Below, piece by piece: positions 11,916-22,640 of a stretch of 64,000 nt of DNA. Source of the stretch: Sequoia sempervirens (lineage: Eukaryota; Streptophyta; Pinopsida; Cupressales; Cupressaceae); the NCBI GenBank assembly GCA_007258455.2, contig VDFB02270651.1:494644320-494708319 (forward strand), written 5' to 3'. The position numbers were made by a program, and so were the translations under genes. The notes under the pieces are model-generated. The model ran no database searches and was not told the DNA's origin. It saw nothing but the letters and a program-made list of their open reading frames with translations. How positions within the stretch are numbered: the first letter of the stretch is position 1; each line of letters opens with the position of its first letter.

Positions 11916-14571
11916 TGTTGGATCTCAGTTGTGATCATATGGTTTGTCCTTGATGTCAAAATCTCTTTCAGTTGGTTCTCTTTGATGATCAGTCTCAGTT
12001 TGGATCTTTATGCTTTATTATGGCACTTCTTTAATGTCTCTTGGCTATTACAGACAATTACTTGTTATGATTCAAATTCATGGTGATGAGATCTCTGGTT
12101 TATGTTACGAATGCTATTTCTTTGACTGGCAGAGTTTGACAGATGGTTTCTTTGTCAGGATGGTTCTCCTTGCATACCATAGGTGTATTTCACATGATTA
12201 CAAGCCATTTGATTACATTCCTTGAACTCACATTTTTAAAGGCATCAAATTACCTTGGTTCTGACATCTCATTTGTCTAATTTTTTTGGTTGTTTCTCTT
12301 TTGGGCTTACACTTATCGGCGTGAGAATGGCAGGGTCTCCCCGATCCATTTTGAAATGTCTGTGTTGCCTTTCGACAAGACATTTCTGATGTCATAACAA
12401 TTTTATTTTACATACAGGAAGCTTTCGGCGTGACATTGATCGTGGTCTTAGCGATAGAAGAAAAGTCTATCAGCATGAGGTTTGTTCTCCGCTGAGAGGT
12501 CTTACCAAATGAGTCAGGTCTCACCGACTAATACATGAGGTGGTTCATCGGCTTAAGAAATCCCTATCGGCATGTTGTTTCATTGAGCATTTTGTGTCTT
12601 GGCAACCGGCACAAGAAAGTTCATATCATCATAAGTTATACCCATTGGAATGATGTCTTAGCGAAGACATATTATCTCACCGACCGAAGGAAGATGAACT
12701 TATCGGCAGGAATTTTGTTATCGGGGTAGTGTCTCATCGAACTTGAAATGTCTCCCCGACTAGTGCATGTGGAAGTCTATCATTGAGAGTTGTGGCGTCG
12801 TTATATGGTCATAGAAAACTCTTTTGGTCTCACCGACGAGCACATTAAAAGATTCACTTTGGCTAGACTTGGAGTATTCAGTTTAGTATCTCAGCAAATT
12901 CAAGTGTGTCTCACCGACCGTATGCATATGGAGACTTATCGGTAAAACTAATGTCTATCAATATAATGTCTTGGCGAGGTTTTCTTGTTATGTCGATTGA
13001 CAACGTAAAGGTATGCATCTCGGTAAGATTTTGTGCATCGAAGAAAGGTCTTGGTGAATTCAATTTGTTACACTAACTGAAAACATAAAGGTAGTCTCTT
13101 CAGTAAGAGCTAGGGTTTTCGACGAGAGGTCTCGGCGAGTGACCTCCGGTCTCGCTGATGGAAAACAAAAAGGTCTTTGTTGGCATAGGATCTGACTTTT
13201 CTCAGTGAACAGGTGTGAATTCAGGGTGTTTTGGTATGACTGAAATGATCTACAAGATGTCTCCCTGATGGTTTGAAGTTACAATGACATATATAGAATG
13301 GATGGTCTCATCGGCAAGAGAACCATTATGTTACAGTGACTTACAAGAGATAAAGTCTTTCGGTGAAACATAATGAAATCTACATAACATCTCCCCAATA
13401 GTAGAATGTCACAGCGACAAACAGAGGGATGACTGACAGTGATAAAGTGACCTTTGGCATAGGTATTGAATTGTCACGGCGACAATGTGTATCAAGTGAC
13501 TCTCGGCAAAACATTATTTAGTCTACAAGAGGTCTCTCCGATATCGTTTGGTCACAGCGATAGTGAATGAAACTAAAGGAGATCTCGGTGAGAGACTTGC
13601 TGATGTCTCAGTGAATGAATAATACTTTAAGGAAGCCTATTGATGAGACATGATGTTTTCATTATGTGTTCTTCCTGACTATGATGACTCATGGCGAAAG
13701 TGTTAACTAAGAGGAATGTTTGGCAGTGCAATTTCCTTCAGAAAAACTTTCTGGTTGTCTCAACAAATAGTTTACGAAGACTCAAAACACTGTGGTCATC
13801 ATCATGGATTGGCATCAAATCTCAGAATGGTTACATAACAGGATATTCATTGAGTTTCATTTTGAGATGTTGCATTTTTTGGATGATTTGCAGCTCTTTG
13901 GATAAGCGTTACTATTGTTTTTTTATCATCATCGACAGACTATCAGTATTCAGCTTCATATTCAAAAATCAGCAAGAGAATTTTAGAATCTGGTGAAAAA
14001 TTCTTTTTGAAGATTTCTTCGTAACTGACATACTTGAAATGTATTTATAAACCTGTGTTGAAAACAGTGAAGGTTGGTGATTGTAATTCTCTAGTTGTAA
14101 TCCTTAGGGTATTATGTAGATGAGAAAATAGAGAAATATGTGCTTAACTGAAAACATAGAGATCCTCTAATATTATGAGTGTAATTCTAAAATCTGAGTA
14201 AGGGGCTGGTGCTCCTTGAGTTGGTGCTCAGAAATTAGCCTATAAGGCATTATTAATAGTGGTTTTGAAGATTAAGCCAGTAAGGCAGTTTAGGAGTGGT
14301 TTTTATGCCCCAGGAGGGTTTTCCACTCGACAAAAGATTTTGTCTCTTTATTCTTCTGTGTGCTCTTTGCTTTACAGTGTTGTTGTTGTTTCTGTTCACT
14401 AATTATTACTTTTCTCAATTCTGTTTATGAATGATTACATTCAACTGATGAATGCTTAATCAGAGTAATATTGAGATCAAATCTGAGCTATGTTTTTGAA
14501 TCTTTGAAAATTGGTCAAATCTGTTATAACACTGATTCACCCCCCCTCTCAGTGTCATTTTAACTCCAACA
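11916..14571 (+). mobile_element. Solo LTR, Copia-like, 2656 bp, TSD CTATG
   Basis: It starts TGTTGGATCTCAG, ends CCCCCCCTCTCAGTGTC...CCAACA, and is flanked on both sides by CTATG (11911-11915 and 14572-14576). The C-rich CCCCCCTCTCA block just before the CA end is typical of Copia LTRs. A TATA-like ATTTATAAA stretch near 14040 could mark the start of R. No internal region or second LTR is present, so this is a solo LTR left by recombination. At 2.66 kb it is long for such an LTR. Confidence 0.88.
12310..13640. repeat. Dispersed TCGGCGAG / CTCACCGAC motif field in the solo LTR
   Basis: Over 1.3 kb, short CG-containing words recur on an AT-rich background: TATCGGC, CTTATCGG, TCTCACCGAC, TCTCGGCGAG, GTCACAGCGA, TCTCCCCGA. 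They are not in fixed register, so this is not a simple satellite. It is confined to the U3-like part of the solo LTR. Confidence 0.7.
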
Positions 14572-15035
14572 CTATGAAAATTTTGATTTTATTTGTGATT
14601 ATTTTTCCATAGTGAGAGTAGAAGAGGATGTTGTTGTGGAGCATAAGTTTGTAGTTACAAAGTTGTGTGTAGATGTTACATTTTTGTGTGTAGAAATTGT
14701 AGAGGATGCTACAAGTAGAAATTAGTGGAGATGGTTGATTTATGGTGGGATGGATCCCAAGAAGGAGAAGAGGACAGGAGAAAAAATTTGGAGGAGGAGG
14801 ATAGTACATGGTGGATGAAAATCCACAAGAGGAGAGAATATTAGTGTGAAGAGTTGCAAGAGCAGAATGAAAAATGTTCTGGCAAGATGCTAGAAAAGAA
14901 GAAGGAAGAAAAAATTAGAAGGGTACCTATGAAAGCATTGGAGTATGTTGCAAATATTTTACTATTTAAAAGGGTTTTTCAAACAATCAACTCCATTTTA
15001 TGAGCCATGATCACAAACTTCTTACCTAGTGTGTC

Positions 15036-15226
15036 TAATGCATGAGCATCTAGGCTCACAAGCAATCCTACACCACCAAAAAAATATTTTCCTTTCATGT
15101 TCAGTCTTTTGCATTTTTGATGTGGGTTTGAGCACCAAGAACATATTGTGAATTTTTTATTGGTGAGAACTTTATTTCCATTTCATACATCAAGGTCAAG
15201 AAATACGTTTAATGTGATTTGCAAAA
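15036..15226 (+). repeat. 3' LTR fragment of element D
   Basis: Matches the first ~190 bp of the LTR at 9912 and stops exactly where element E begins (15227). Confidence 0.8.
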
Positions 15227-16763
15227 TGATGCAGGAGCATCCTAGGTAAATGAGTAATCCCGTGTCAACAAAAAATATGGTGTTCTGATTTTGTTGGAGT
15301 TGCCTCAATTTGCTCCATTTTTGGTTGATGTTATTTGTTGTAGGAAAACACTAATGTGACTTTTGGAAGTGGAAAATACATTCAATGAGAAAATATCAAG
15401 CCACATTTAAATATGCTAGAAATGGAAAAACACTCATCAAAGAAGGATTTTGCAGTATTTTATGGTTGTCGCCATATCACAAGTAATGAATATGCATGTT
15501 GATGGTTGCAAAATTTTCCATTGGTTTTTCATAAGTTTGAATTAAAAGACAACTAGTTTAAAATAGTTTAAATTGAAATGTTTAATGAAAATAACATACA
15601 AGGGTGCAACTAAAGGATAAGAATAGGTAATGAAAAGTCATGGTATAGACAAGAAAGAGAAAAAAAAAGGGCAGAATCCCAAGGGCCATGCCATGTTGAA
15701 TAGGAGATCAAAATTATAAAGCAATAAAATTCTCAAGAAAGGGGGAGATTGGAAGGCAATCCCAAGAGAAATTTAGATACAAAATAGGAGGAGAAATCAA
15801 TGAAGTATGGAGAGGGTTGTGAAATAAATAAGTTTTCAGCTATAACTAAATAAGATGCACCAATAAGGGGGCAACAATGGCTGCATTGGGGAAAATTGAA
15901 GGAGTCAACACCATAGAGGAGCCAATATGAACAAAGGTGAGGAAGAGGTGTGTGAAGGCTATACGGGAAAGGTAGCATGGAGTTGTGATGAGAAAATATT
16001 AAATCTCTAATTTGGAGAGGTAGAATAACCAATGAGGAGGGGGTCGACCCATTTAGTATGACATTTCAAATTTAAATTCAATCAAAATTTGCATCATACA
16101 GGAATAGACAAGCACAAATTTATTAATGCAAAGATTTATACAAAAAATAAAGGAAAAGAATCAGCTATGGTGGGATGGAAATTGATAAGGAGAAGAAAGA
16201 ACTCATATTACATGAAATTTAGTGTGTGCAGAAGCAAGAGAGGAGGGGTGTGCAGGTTAGTGTGAAGAGAGGTTGCACTAGAATGAGAGCATAGTAGATG
16301 CATGAATTACATACCATCAAATTGAAAATGAATGTTGGATAAAGACATAATGGTGCAAAAAAAATTGAGGAAGAGGATGTGACAGAAAAATGGGGAAAAC
16401 AATATTGTAGGTTGTACCATGTAATTGCAATAAAAGTGCAAAACATAGAAGGCAATGGACAAAAATAACAAGACAAACAAAGTGGTGCGAGTGTATGTAG
16501 TTGAGAGTGTTGGGTAAGAATTGAAGATTGTCTATGTGAAGGGAAAAGTTGGAGTGAAGGTTGTTGTCCCAGAACATAGAAGGAACATGACCTATGTAGG
16601 ATGAGGCCATGAAAGGCCGGTTGATTGTAATTTGTGATTGAGTTAATAAAATAAAAGTTTTCTTGCATTTATTGCTTATTTGAGTATTATAGAATCTTTC
16701 CTATGAATTTTATTATGTGTTTGTAAATGAGTGAGAGATAGAGGGGATTAGCCTCTTGTGTCA
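15227..16763 (+). repeat. 5' LTR of element E
   Basis: 1537 bp from TGATGCAGGAGCATCC to CTTGTGTCA. Strongly purine-rich in the second half. It is followed directly by ATTGGTATTAGGGCC. Confidence 0.8.
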
Positions 16764-16778
16764 ATTGGTATTAGGGCC
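16764..16778 (+). promoter_or_regulatory. Primer-binding site of element E
   Basis: ATTGGTATTAGGGCC resembles the initiator Met-tRNA site TGGTATCAGAGCC with two substitutions, so it is decayed or variant. Confidence 0.7.
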
Positions 16779-18944
16779 ATTAATGAGTGAGAGACAAAGG
16801 ATCCACTAGGACCTACAGGTGAAAGAGTGAAAAGATCACTGACTGTAAGGTAGTTCACACAAGAAAGTAAGTGTGAAGCGGTAGAGAAGAAGCTCATGAG
16901 GGATGTTGAAGGTAAGAGGAGTATTGGGAAATCAAATAGATTAAATATATGAAAGAATTTGTTTTTTAGATTGAGTGTGATGACAAATTGTAGATTGAGG
17001 TGAGATTGAAAAAACAAACAAGATCGGTATAGTCATAAGGAAGAGGCCCATAATTTGGGAAGCATAAAGATGGTATGAAGAAAATAAGACATGAAGGATG
17101 ATCGAAAATATAAACAAGCGATTTGATAAGCTAGAAAATTTTGAGGCACAATTGAGTGAGTAAAAAGACATGAGAAAAGAAGATGAGGATTGGAGTGAAT
17201 GTGTTGAAGTAAATCTCTCTCGTGAGGTATAGAGAAATGAGAGGAAGAGTTTTCTATTGAAAGAGGACAATGAAAAGAGAAGTCAAGAAAAAGAATGTAA
17301 GGAAGAAAATATGGGGCGAACCCACACAAGTGGAGAAGATGCTAATTCATAGGTTGTAGAGATGGAATGTGAGTGGAGTGAGTTGTGTGAAGTGGATGAA
17401 GGGTGTTTGCAAGCTGAAATAGTGAGCATGAATGGTCCCAAGTTTGATGATGAGGTTGAGGAGAACAAGGATGAAACAATGCTGAGAGAAGAGATGAGAA
17501 GAATCCAAATTTATTTGGATGGTGAACCCAAAAATTTAATGGAGACGAAGAAATTGGTGGCACAAGAAGGAACAATGGGGATATGTGATTTTCATAATTC
17601 TTTTTATGATTTTTTTGTAGGTTAGAAATATGTCACAGCTGTGATTGAAGAAGTAGATAGAGCAGAAATAAATTGTCCATTGGAGGACACATGGGAGGAA
17701 TATGGAAATATGGAAAAAATAGAGAAAGTTACAATAGTGATGGAGAAGTGAAACAAGGTTACAAACCTTTAAAAAGGAAAATTAGTTACAATGATGACAA
17801 GTACTTTAGAGGACATGAAGAAGATAGAGGTGAAGAAGGGATGAATTGAATATGTTGTAGCCCATATAAATAAACATGGAGAGGAACAAAAGAGGGGAAA
17901 GGATGAACCTCTAATTTTATTTAATACTGATTTTTTGTAGGAAACCAAGAAGATACTATTAAAGCAAGAGAGAAGGAGATTCACATGTAGAAGAATGAAG
18001 AAAAGGTGGGGAACTTGGTGAGAGAAGGTATGATTGTAAAATATTGTATGTTGGTTCAAGAACAAAATAGAAGAATAAACGATGATGTTGCAACAGAGAC
18101 ATGTCTTCTTGAAGGCATGAAGTTGATGACAAATAATGACATAGTGAAAGAGGGAGGTAAGATGCACCTATTTTTTTCCACATTACTTTCATAGAAATTA
18201 AAGAGGATAAATCAAATTTGGAAATTAAAACTATGAACTTGGAGAGTCCTAAATTTGATGAATAGATTGGGGAAGATGATGATGAACAAAGAGATAAAAT
18301 AAATAAATGAGTTGTTGGTAAGATATTTGATGGAAAAGTATGAAGAGGGGCTTACAAAACTTGCCATTGGATGCAAGAGGATGATTGTTATAGTTGTGGT
18401 AGTGAAAGCAAGGAGTGCAACAAATTTTTTTCCTTTGGAGGACATGTTGATGAAGGTGGAAGATGTCATAGTGAAATTCAAAAGTGGAGTTGTGAAAGAA
18501 AATGAGGTAAATTAGTTTTATAATTATATTCTTTTTTTAGATGAAATGATAGAAGGAGACGAGGATAGAGAGCAAGAACATGTAGATGTTCCATATTTTC
18601 TTGTAGAGATTGTGGAAGATGTTGCAAGATTTTGGTGGAGGTGGTCAGTTGGTGGTGGGTTGAAACCCATGAAGAAGGAGAGAAGAGGGGAAGTAATTTG
18701 GTGGAGGAGGTTGGGTTATGGTGGACATGATTCCAAGAATGAAGGACAAATATGGTACAACATTGTTGGAGGAAGATGACGAGTGTTGTAGAAAGATGTT
18801 GGAAAAAGAGAAAGAAGACATAAACCTATACACATTTCATAGAAATGGAGTTCATTGTAGATTGTTCACAATCTCGATGGGTGATTATATCACTCAAATC
18901 CACCATTGTGAGCCTATGCTCACAATATTTCTACCTGGAATGTA
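16779..18944 (+). other. Interior of element E, GA-rich, no pol domain
   Basis: It contains short acidic/Lys-rich open frames (87 codons at 17362-17625; 77 at 18546-18779) separated by T-rich stretches ending in TTTTTGTAG (near 17612 and 17930), which look like repeated intron-end or frame-break sequences. It could be the remains of a gag-like acidic coding region, but no domain is recognised. Many long minus-strand frames here reflect only the purine bias. Confidence 0.4.
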
Positions 18945-20247
18945 TGATGCAAAAGAATCTTGAGAAAATGCATAATTTGCATCAATAAAAATATGGTGTT
19001 TCGGTTTTGTTGGAGTTTTCTCAATTTTCTCTAGTTTTGGTTGATGTTCTTTATTGTAGGCAAAAACTGATGCAAATTTTGGAAGTGGAAAAGACATTAA
19101 ATGAGAAAATATCAACCCACATTTAAATATCCTAGAACTGGAAAAACAATTATTGAAGAAGGATTTTGTATGGTTTTATCATTGTCATCGTATCGCTAAG
19201 TAATGAATCTTCATTTTGATGGTCACACATTTTCCATTGGTTTTCATAAGTTTGAATTAAAAGACATCTATTTTAAAATAGTTTAAATTACAATGTGTAA
19301 TGAAAATAATATACGAGGGTGCAACTAAAGGATAAGAAAAGGTAATGAAAAGTCACTGTATTGACAAGAAAGAGAAAACAGAAGGCATAATCCCATAGGT
19401 CATACCAAGTTGAACAAGAGATTAAAATAAAATGATGAGGAAAGGGGGAGATTGGAAGGCCTCCCCAAGAGAAATTTAGATAAAAAATAGAAGGGGAAAT
19501 TAGTGAAGTATGGAGAGGGTTGTCAAAGAAATAAGTTTTTAGCTATAAATAAATAAGATGCACCAATAAGGGGGAAACAATGGTTGTGCTAGGGAAAAGT
19601 GAAGGATTCAATGCCATAGAGGGGCCAATCTGAATAGAGGTGAGGAAGAGGCATATGAAGGCTACAAGGGAAAGGTATTATGAAGTTGTGATGAGAAAAG
19701 ATTAACAATACAATTTTGGAGAGGCAAAATAACCATCGAGGAGGGGGTCAAGCCATTTAATATGACAATTTAAATTTAAATGCAATCAAAATTTGCATCA
19801 TACAAGAATAAATAGGAACAAATTTATTGATGGTAAGCTTTATAAAAAAGTAAAGGAAAAGAATCAACTATGGTGGAATAGAAATCAATAAGAAGAAGAA
19901 ATAAATTAGATTACATGAAATTTAGTGTGTGCAAAAGTAAGAGAGGAGGGGTGTGCAAGTTAGTGTGAAGAGAGACTGTGCTAGAATGGGAGCATAGTAG
20001 ATGCATGAATTGCATACCAGAAAATTAACAATGAATGTTGGATAAAGGCATAATGGAACAAACAAATTTGAGGAAGAGGATGTGACATAAAAAAATGGGG
20101 AAAACAATATTGTAGGTTGTACCATGTAATTGCAATAAAAGTGCAAAACATAGAAGGCAACAGATGGAAATAACAAGACAAATAGAGGGATGCAAGTGGA
20201 TGTAGTGGAGAGTGTTGGGTAAGAATTGAAGATTGCATGTGTGGAGG
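18945..20247 (+). repeat. 3' LTR of element E, truncated
   Basis: Starts TGATGCAAAAGAATC and follows the 5' LTR to the phrase GGGTAAGAATTGAAGATTG, then stops at 20247 where TGTTGAAC of element C begins. Confidence 0.8.
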
Positions 20248-21599
20248 TGTTGAACTCCTAGAATAATGAGAGGGGGGTTGCATCACTATTCCTCTAAACC
20301 AATTAAACACAACCCATCAAATTAACTAAATAGAAATAACTGCAATGAAGAATGAAATCATGAATACAACCATAGAATCACATGACACTTGAACACTAGT
20401 ATTTTTACGTAGAAAACCAAAAAGGTAAAAACCATGGTGAGGGTTAGCTCATAATATATTATATCCAAATATAAGATATTATAAAAGGATCACTGACAAG
20501 ACACATTGTCCAAAAAAGAGCTCACAGCCCACTAATTAAGAAAAAGGAAGGGTTGGAAATACTACCTATTTGAATTGATACAATAGCATCTATCATATGC
20601 TAGATTATAGTTCCATTGAGGTAAAAAAATGATCTTCACACGATCTGATTCTAACTGCATTGCACACATGTAGGTGAATAACCATACATATAATAAATCT
20701 GCTCTACACTACCACATTCACATATCATATATTCCTTTCCCACTCTTCTACACCATCCTTCTCACTCTTCTATAAAACCTTGGTAATGATCTCATATATA
20801 TACCCACATCAGGTGAAAACTTCAATTAGGTCAGCCTAATTAGAAGTAACACACAAAAATTAAACATATCATCCTTAAAGCATTTCATCCACACTTAGTG
20901 CCTAAGATCAAAATATAATTTACATCAAGATAGGTCAGCATGGACCTAAATATAAGTCCCATATAAGATAGAGTTTATCAATTATTCTCCACAAAACATC
21001 AACCATGTTAGGTCGACCCAAAATAGACCTAAACACAAAGTCTTCAAGAGCTCATGTAATCTCATCAATCATGCAATCTCAAAACTCAATGTTTCATTGA
21101 ATTCTCAATCAACTGAAATTCATTAGCTTATATTCATCATCACAAGAAAAAATAATTATTCGCGAAGAAATGAAAAATATCCCACATTGGTACACTGTTC
21201 AAAAGATGTCTGTGATATACACAGCCACAAATTTTTATTCATATATTTATGGAAATTGTACAAAATGTCACAAAAATTGAATGTTGCTCCATCTGATGGA
21301 CTCAAAATTGTAGTTATGATTGTAGAAGATTATACCAACATGCAATGAAGTGTGGACCCAAAAATTGACATATTGGACCCCGACTCTTACAAAGGAAAAA
21401 CTTAGCCAAATTCTTGATAAGCCATGCTTTCCAGACCAACTAGCACTATACAAAGGTTACCAAAAATACTTCCCCACTATGCTAGGATGATCATAACAAT
21501 GTTGACATCAATGACATCAATGGATAAACCAACGTATCTACACTTCATGCTCATGTTGCTAAACTACATCATCAATGATAGATTTCTAGACTTCCAACA
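20248..21599 (-). repeat. 3' LTR of element C
   Basis: 1352 bp. On the minus strand it reads TGTTGGAAGTCTAG to CCCCCCTCTCATTATTC...GTTCAACA. A TATATATA box (20794-20801) on that strand fits a promoter. The AACCCTCACCATGGTTTTTACC block resembles the corresponding part of F's LTR near 33530-33560, so C and F LTRs share a Copia-type layout. Confidence 0.8.
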
Positions 21600-21612
21600 A
21601 TCTCCCCCTTTG
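21600..21612 (-). promoter_or_regulatory. Polypurine tract of element C
   Basis: The minus strand reads CAAAGGGGGAGAT immediately before the LTR start. A second GTCAAAGGGGGAGAGA copy occurs about 150 bp upstream (21752-21765), so a duplicated tract is present. Confidence 0.8.
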
Positions 21613-21803
21613 TCATTGATGTCAACATGCATATCAAAAACATTTTCAATGACTTGATTTAAAACTTGTCTCTCCAAAAGGTTTTCCAACCATATTTCCC
21701 AAAATGTGACTATCACTTCTAAGTGCTTTGACAAAAATGTTTTTCCACTATCTCTCCCCCTTTGACATCAATGGCAAAGGTTCTGCAAAGGCTCAGATGC
21801 TTC

Positions 21804-21806
<3 letters not shown>

Positions 21807-21887
<81 letters not shown>
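21807..21887. repeat. (TA)n microsatellite, about 40 units
   Basis: An uninterrupted TA run of about 80 bp in the 3' non-coding part of element C. Confidence 0.97.
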
Positions 21888-21891
<4 letters not shown>

Positions 21892-22044
21892 ACTCTCCTC
21901 GAAAAAGGAATCTTTTATGTAAAAAAATCTTAAAGGTAAGACTTATCAACCTAAAGATATAGATCCTTTGAGCTTATTTAGAATATCTTTCCAAGTAAAT
22001 TTTCCTTCTTCCTAAAGTCTTTTTGCATCTGCAAGATTCCTACA

Positions 22045-22378
22045 CTATAATTCAAGTTCCATTAGAGACTCTTCTCCTTCTTCCACAATGTTGGGGTTAA
22101 GGTTTATTTTTGAGAGTTTATCTGCACTAGAAAGGGAACTAGATATAGGTATACGCTTTATCTTCACTAAGTCCCTTAATGTCACATATTGTTTGATTGT
22201 TTCTTCCCTTTGATTTTGCAAAGAAAATAAATTGTCATCCAGCTGTATAATGCTAGTCCATTTTTTATTGTTCTTGTCTCTTGCTAAATCATAAATATAT
22301 GCTTCACAACCTATTTGAGTTTCAATTGAGTTCATTGCATCCTTTATATTCCATGTGTTGTTTGGCCACTTCAAGTAG
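22045..22378 (-). pseudogene. C-terminal part of element C's ORF
   Basis: An open stretch of about 110 codons on the minus strand, ending ...NIVEEGEESLMELEL and stopping near 22045. It starts exactly at the LINE 3' junction. The segment upstream of the LINE (30576-30760) ends in the same phase, so both are parts of one reading frame split by the LINE. The content is mostly charged and hydrophilic. No domain is recognised. See the entry at 30590-32423 for the larger part. Confidence 0.65.
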
Positions 22379-22392
22379 TATGATAGTAAGTT
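22379..22392. repeat. 14-bp target-site duplication, left copy
   Basis: TATGATAGTAAGTT, repeated exactly at 30576-30589. It marks the LINE insertion. Confidence 0.95.
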
Positions 22393-22640
22393 TAAATTAT
22401 ATGGGAAAAATAGGTTTTGAAGGGACCTAAAACCCTTTACAACAAAAGATACAAAATACTGCTAAAAAACTACTTTAGAGCGAAACTAACAAAAAACCAA
22501 AAGCCAAAAAACAAGACAAAAATGGTGTTGAACGATAGATAAAATAGTAAGCTAACAACAACATCAAAACAACAAAACAATAGGAAATAAATTGAGACCT
22601 AGTAGGAAACAGACAACTAAGAAGAAATCCAAACACTAAT
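22393..22640 (-). other. LINE 3' UTR with terminal hairpin
   Basis: T-rich on the minus strand. Near the end, GGTTTT and AAAACC (22413-22418 and 22429-22434) can pair around a 10-nt loop, about 20 nt from the insertion junction. No poly(A) is visible. Confidence 0.6.

Larger units (their letters stand above)
11048..15035 (+). other. Interior of element D (split by a solo LTR)
   Basis: The two parts are 11048-11915 and 14577-15035. Both are GA-rich and encode only short acidic or Lys/Glu-rich frames, such as 66 codons at 11616-11816. The part at 14620-14800 resembles E's interior at 18590-18720 (a GTAGA-GATGTTGCA-type phrase followed by a GAAGGAGAAGAGG block), so D and E are relatives. No protein domain is recognised. 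Confidence 0.55.
9912..15226 (+). mobile_element. LTR element D, non-autonomous, interrupted
   Basis: A small LTR element on the plus strand. The 5' LTR is 9912-11031 (TGATGCAGG to ATGCATCA), followed at once by a Met-tRNA-type primer-binding site. The 3' LTR begins at 15036 (slightly decayed, TAATGCATGAGCATC) and is cut at 15226 by element E. Without the solo LTR at 11916-14571 the interior is only about 1.3 kb. No gag or pol domain is recognised. The LTR ends form a short inverted repeat (TGATGCA...TGCATCA). The remaining ~0.9 kb of the 3' LTR was not found in the window. Confidence 0.75.
15227..20247 (+). mobile_element. LTR element E, non-autonomous, 3' LTR truncated by element C
   Basis: 5' LTR 15227-16763, primer-binding site at 16764, interior about 2.2 kb, 3' LTR from 18945 until it is cut at 20247 by element C. 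The two LTRs align along their length (for example 15290-15560 with 18985-19260, and 16020-16545 with 19710-20240) with moderate divergence, so the copy is not recent. It shares the TGATGC start with D and lies in D's 3' LTR. The interior has no recognisable pol. The last ~220 bp of the 3' LTR is missing from the window. Confidence 0.8.

Noticed and set aside
13691..13996. 101-codon frame in the solo LTR
   Set aside because: No domain, and it lies wholly inside an LTR with exact boundaries. Considered chance.
16219..17575. Long minus-strand open frames rich in Ser, Leu, Phe and His
   Set aside because: They are antisense to a GA-rich LTR interior, lack domains, and the same type appears wherever the plus strand is purine-rich. 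Treated as composition artefacts.
21762..21962. Open frame with a long Ile-Tyr repeat
   Set aside because: It is the translation of the TA microsatellite.
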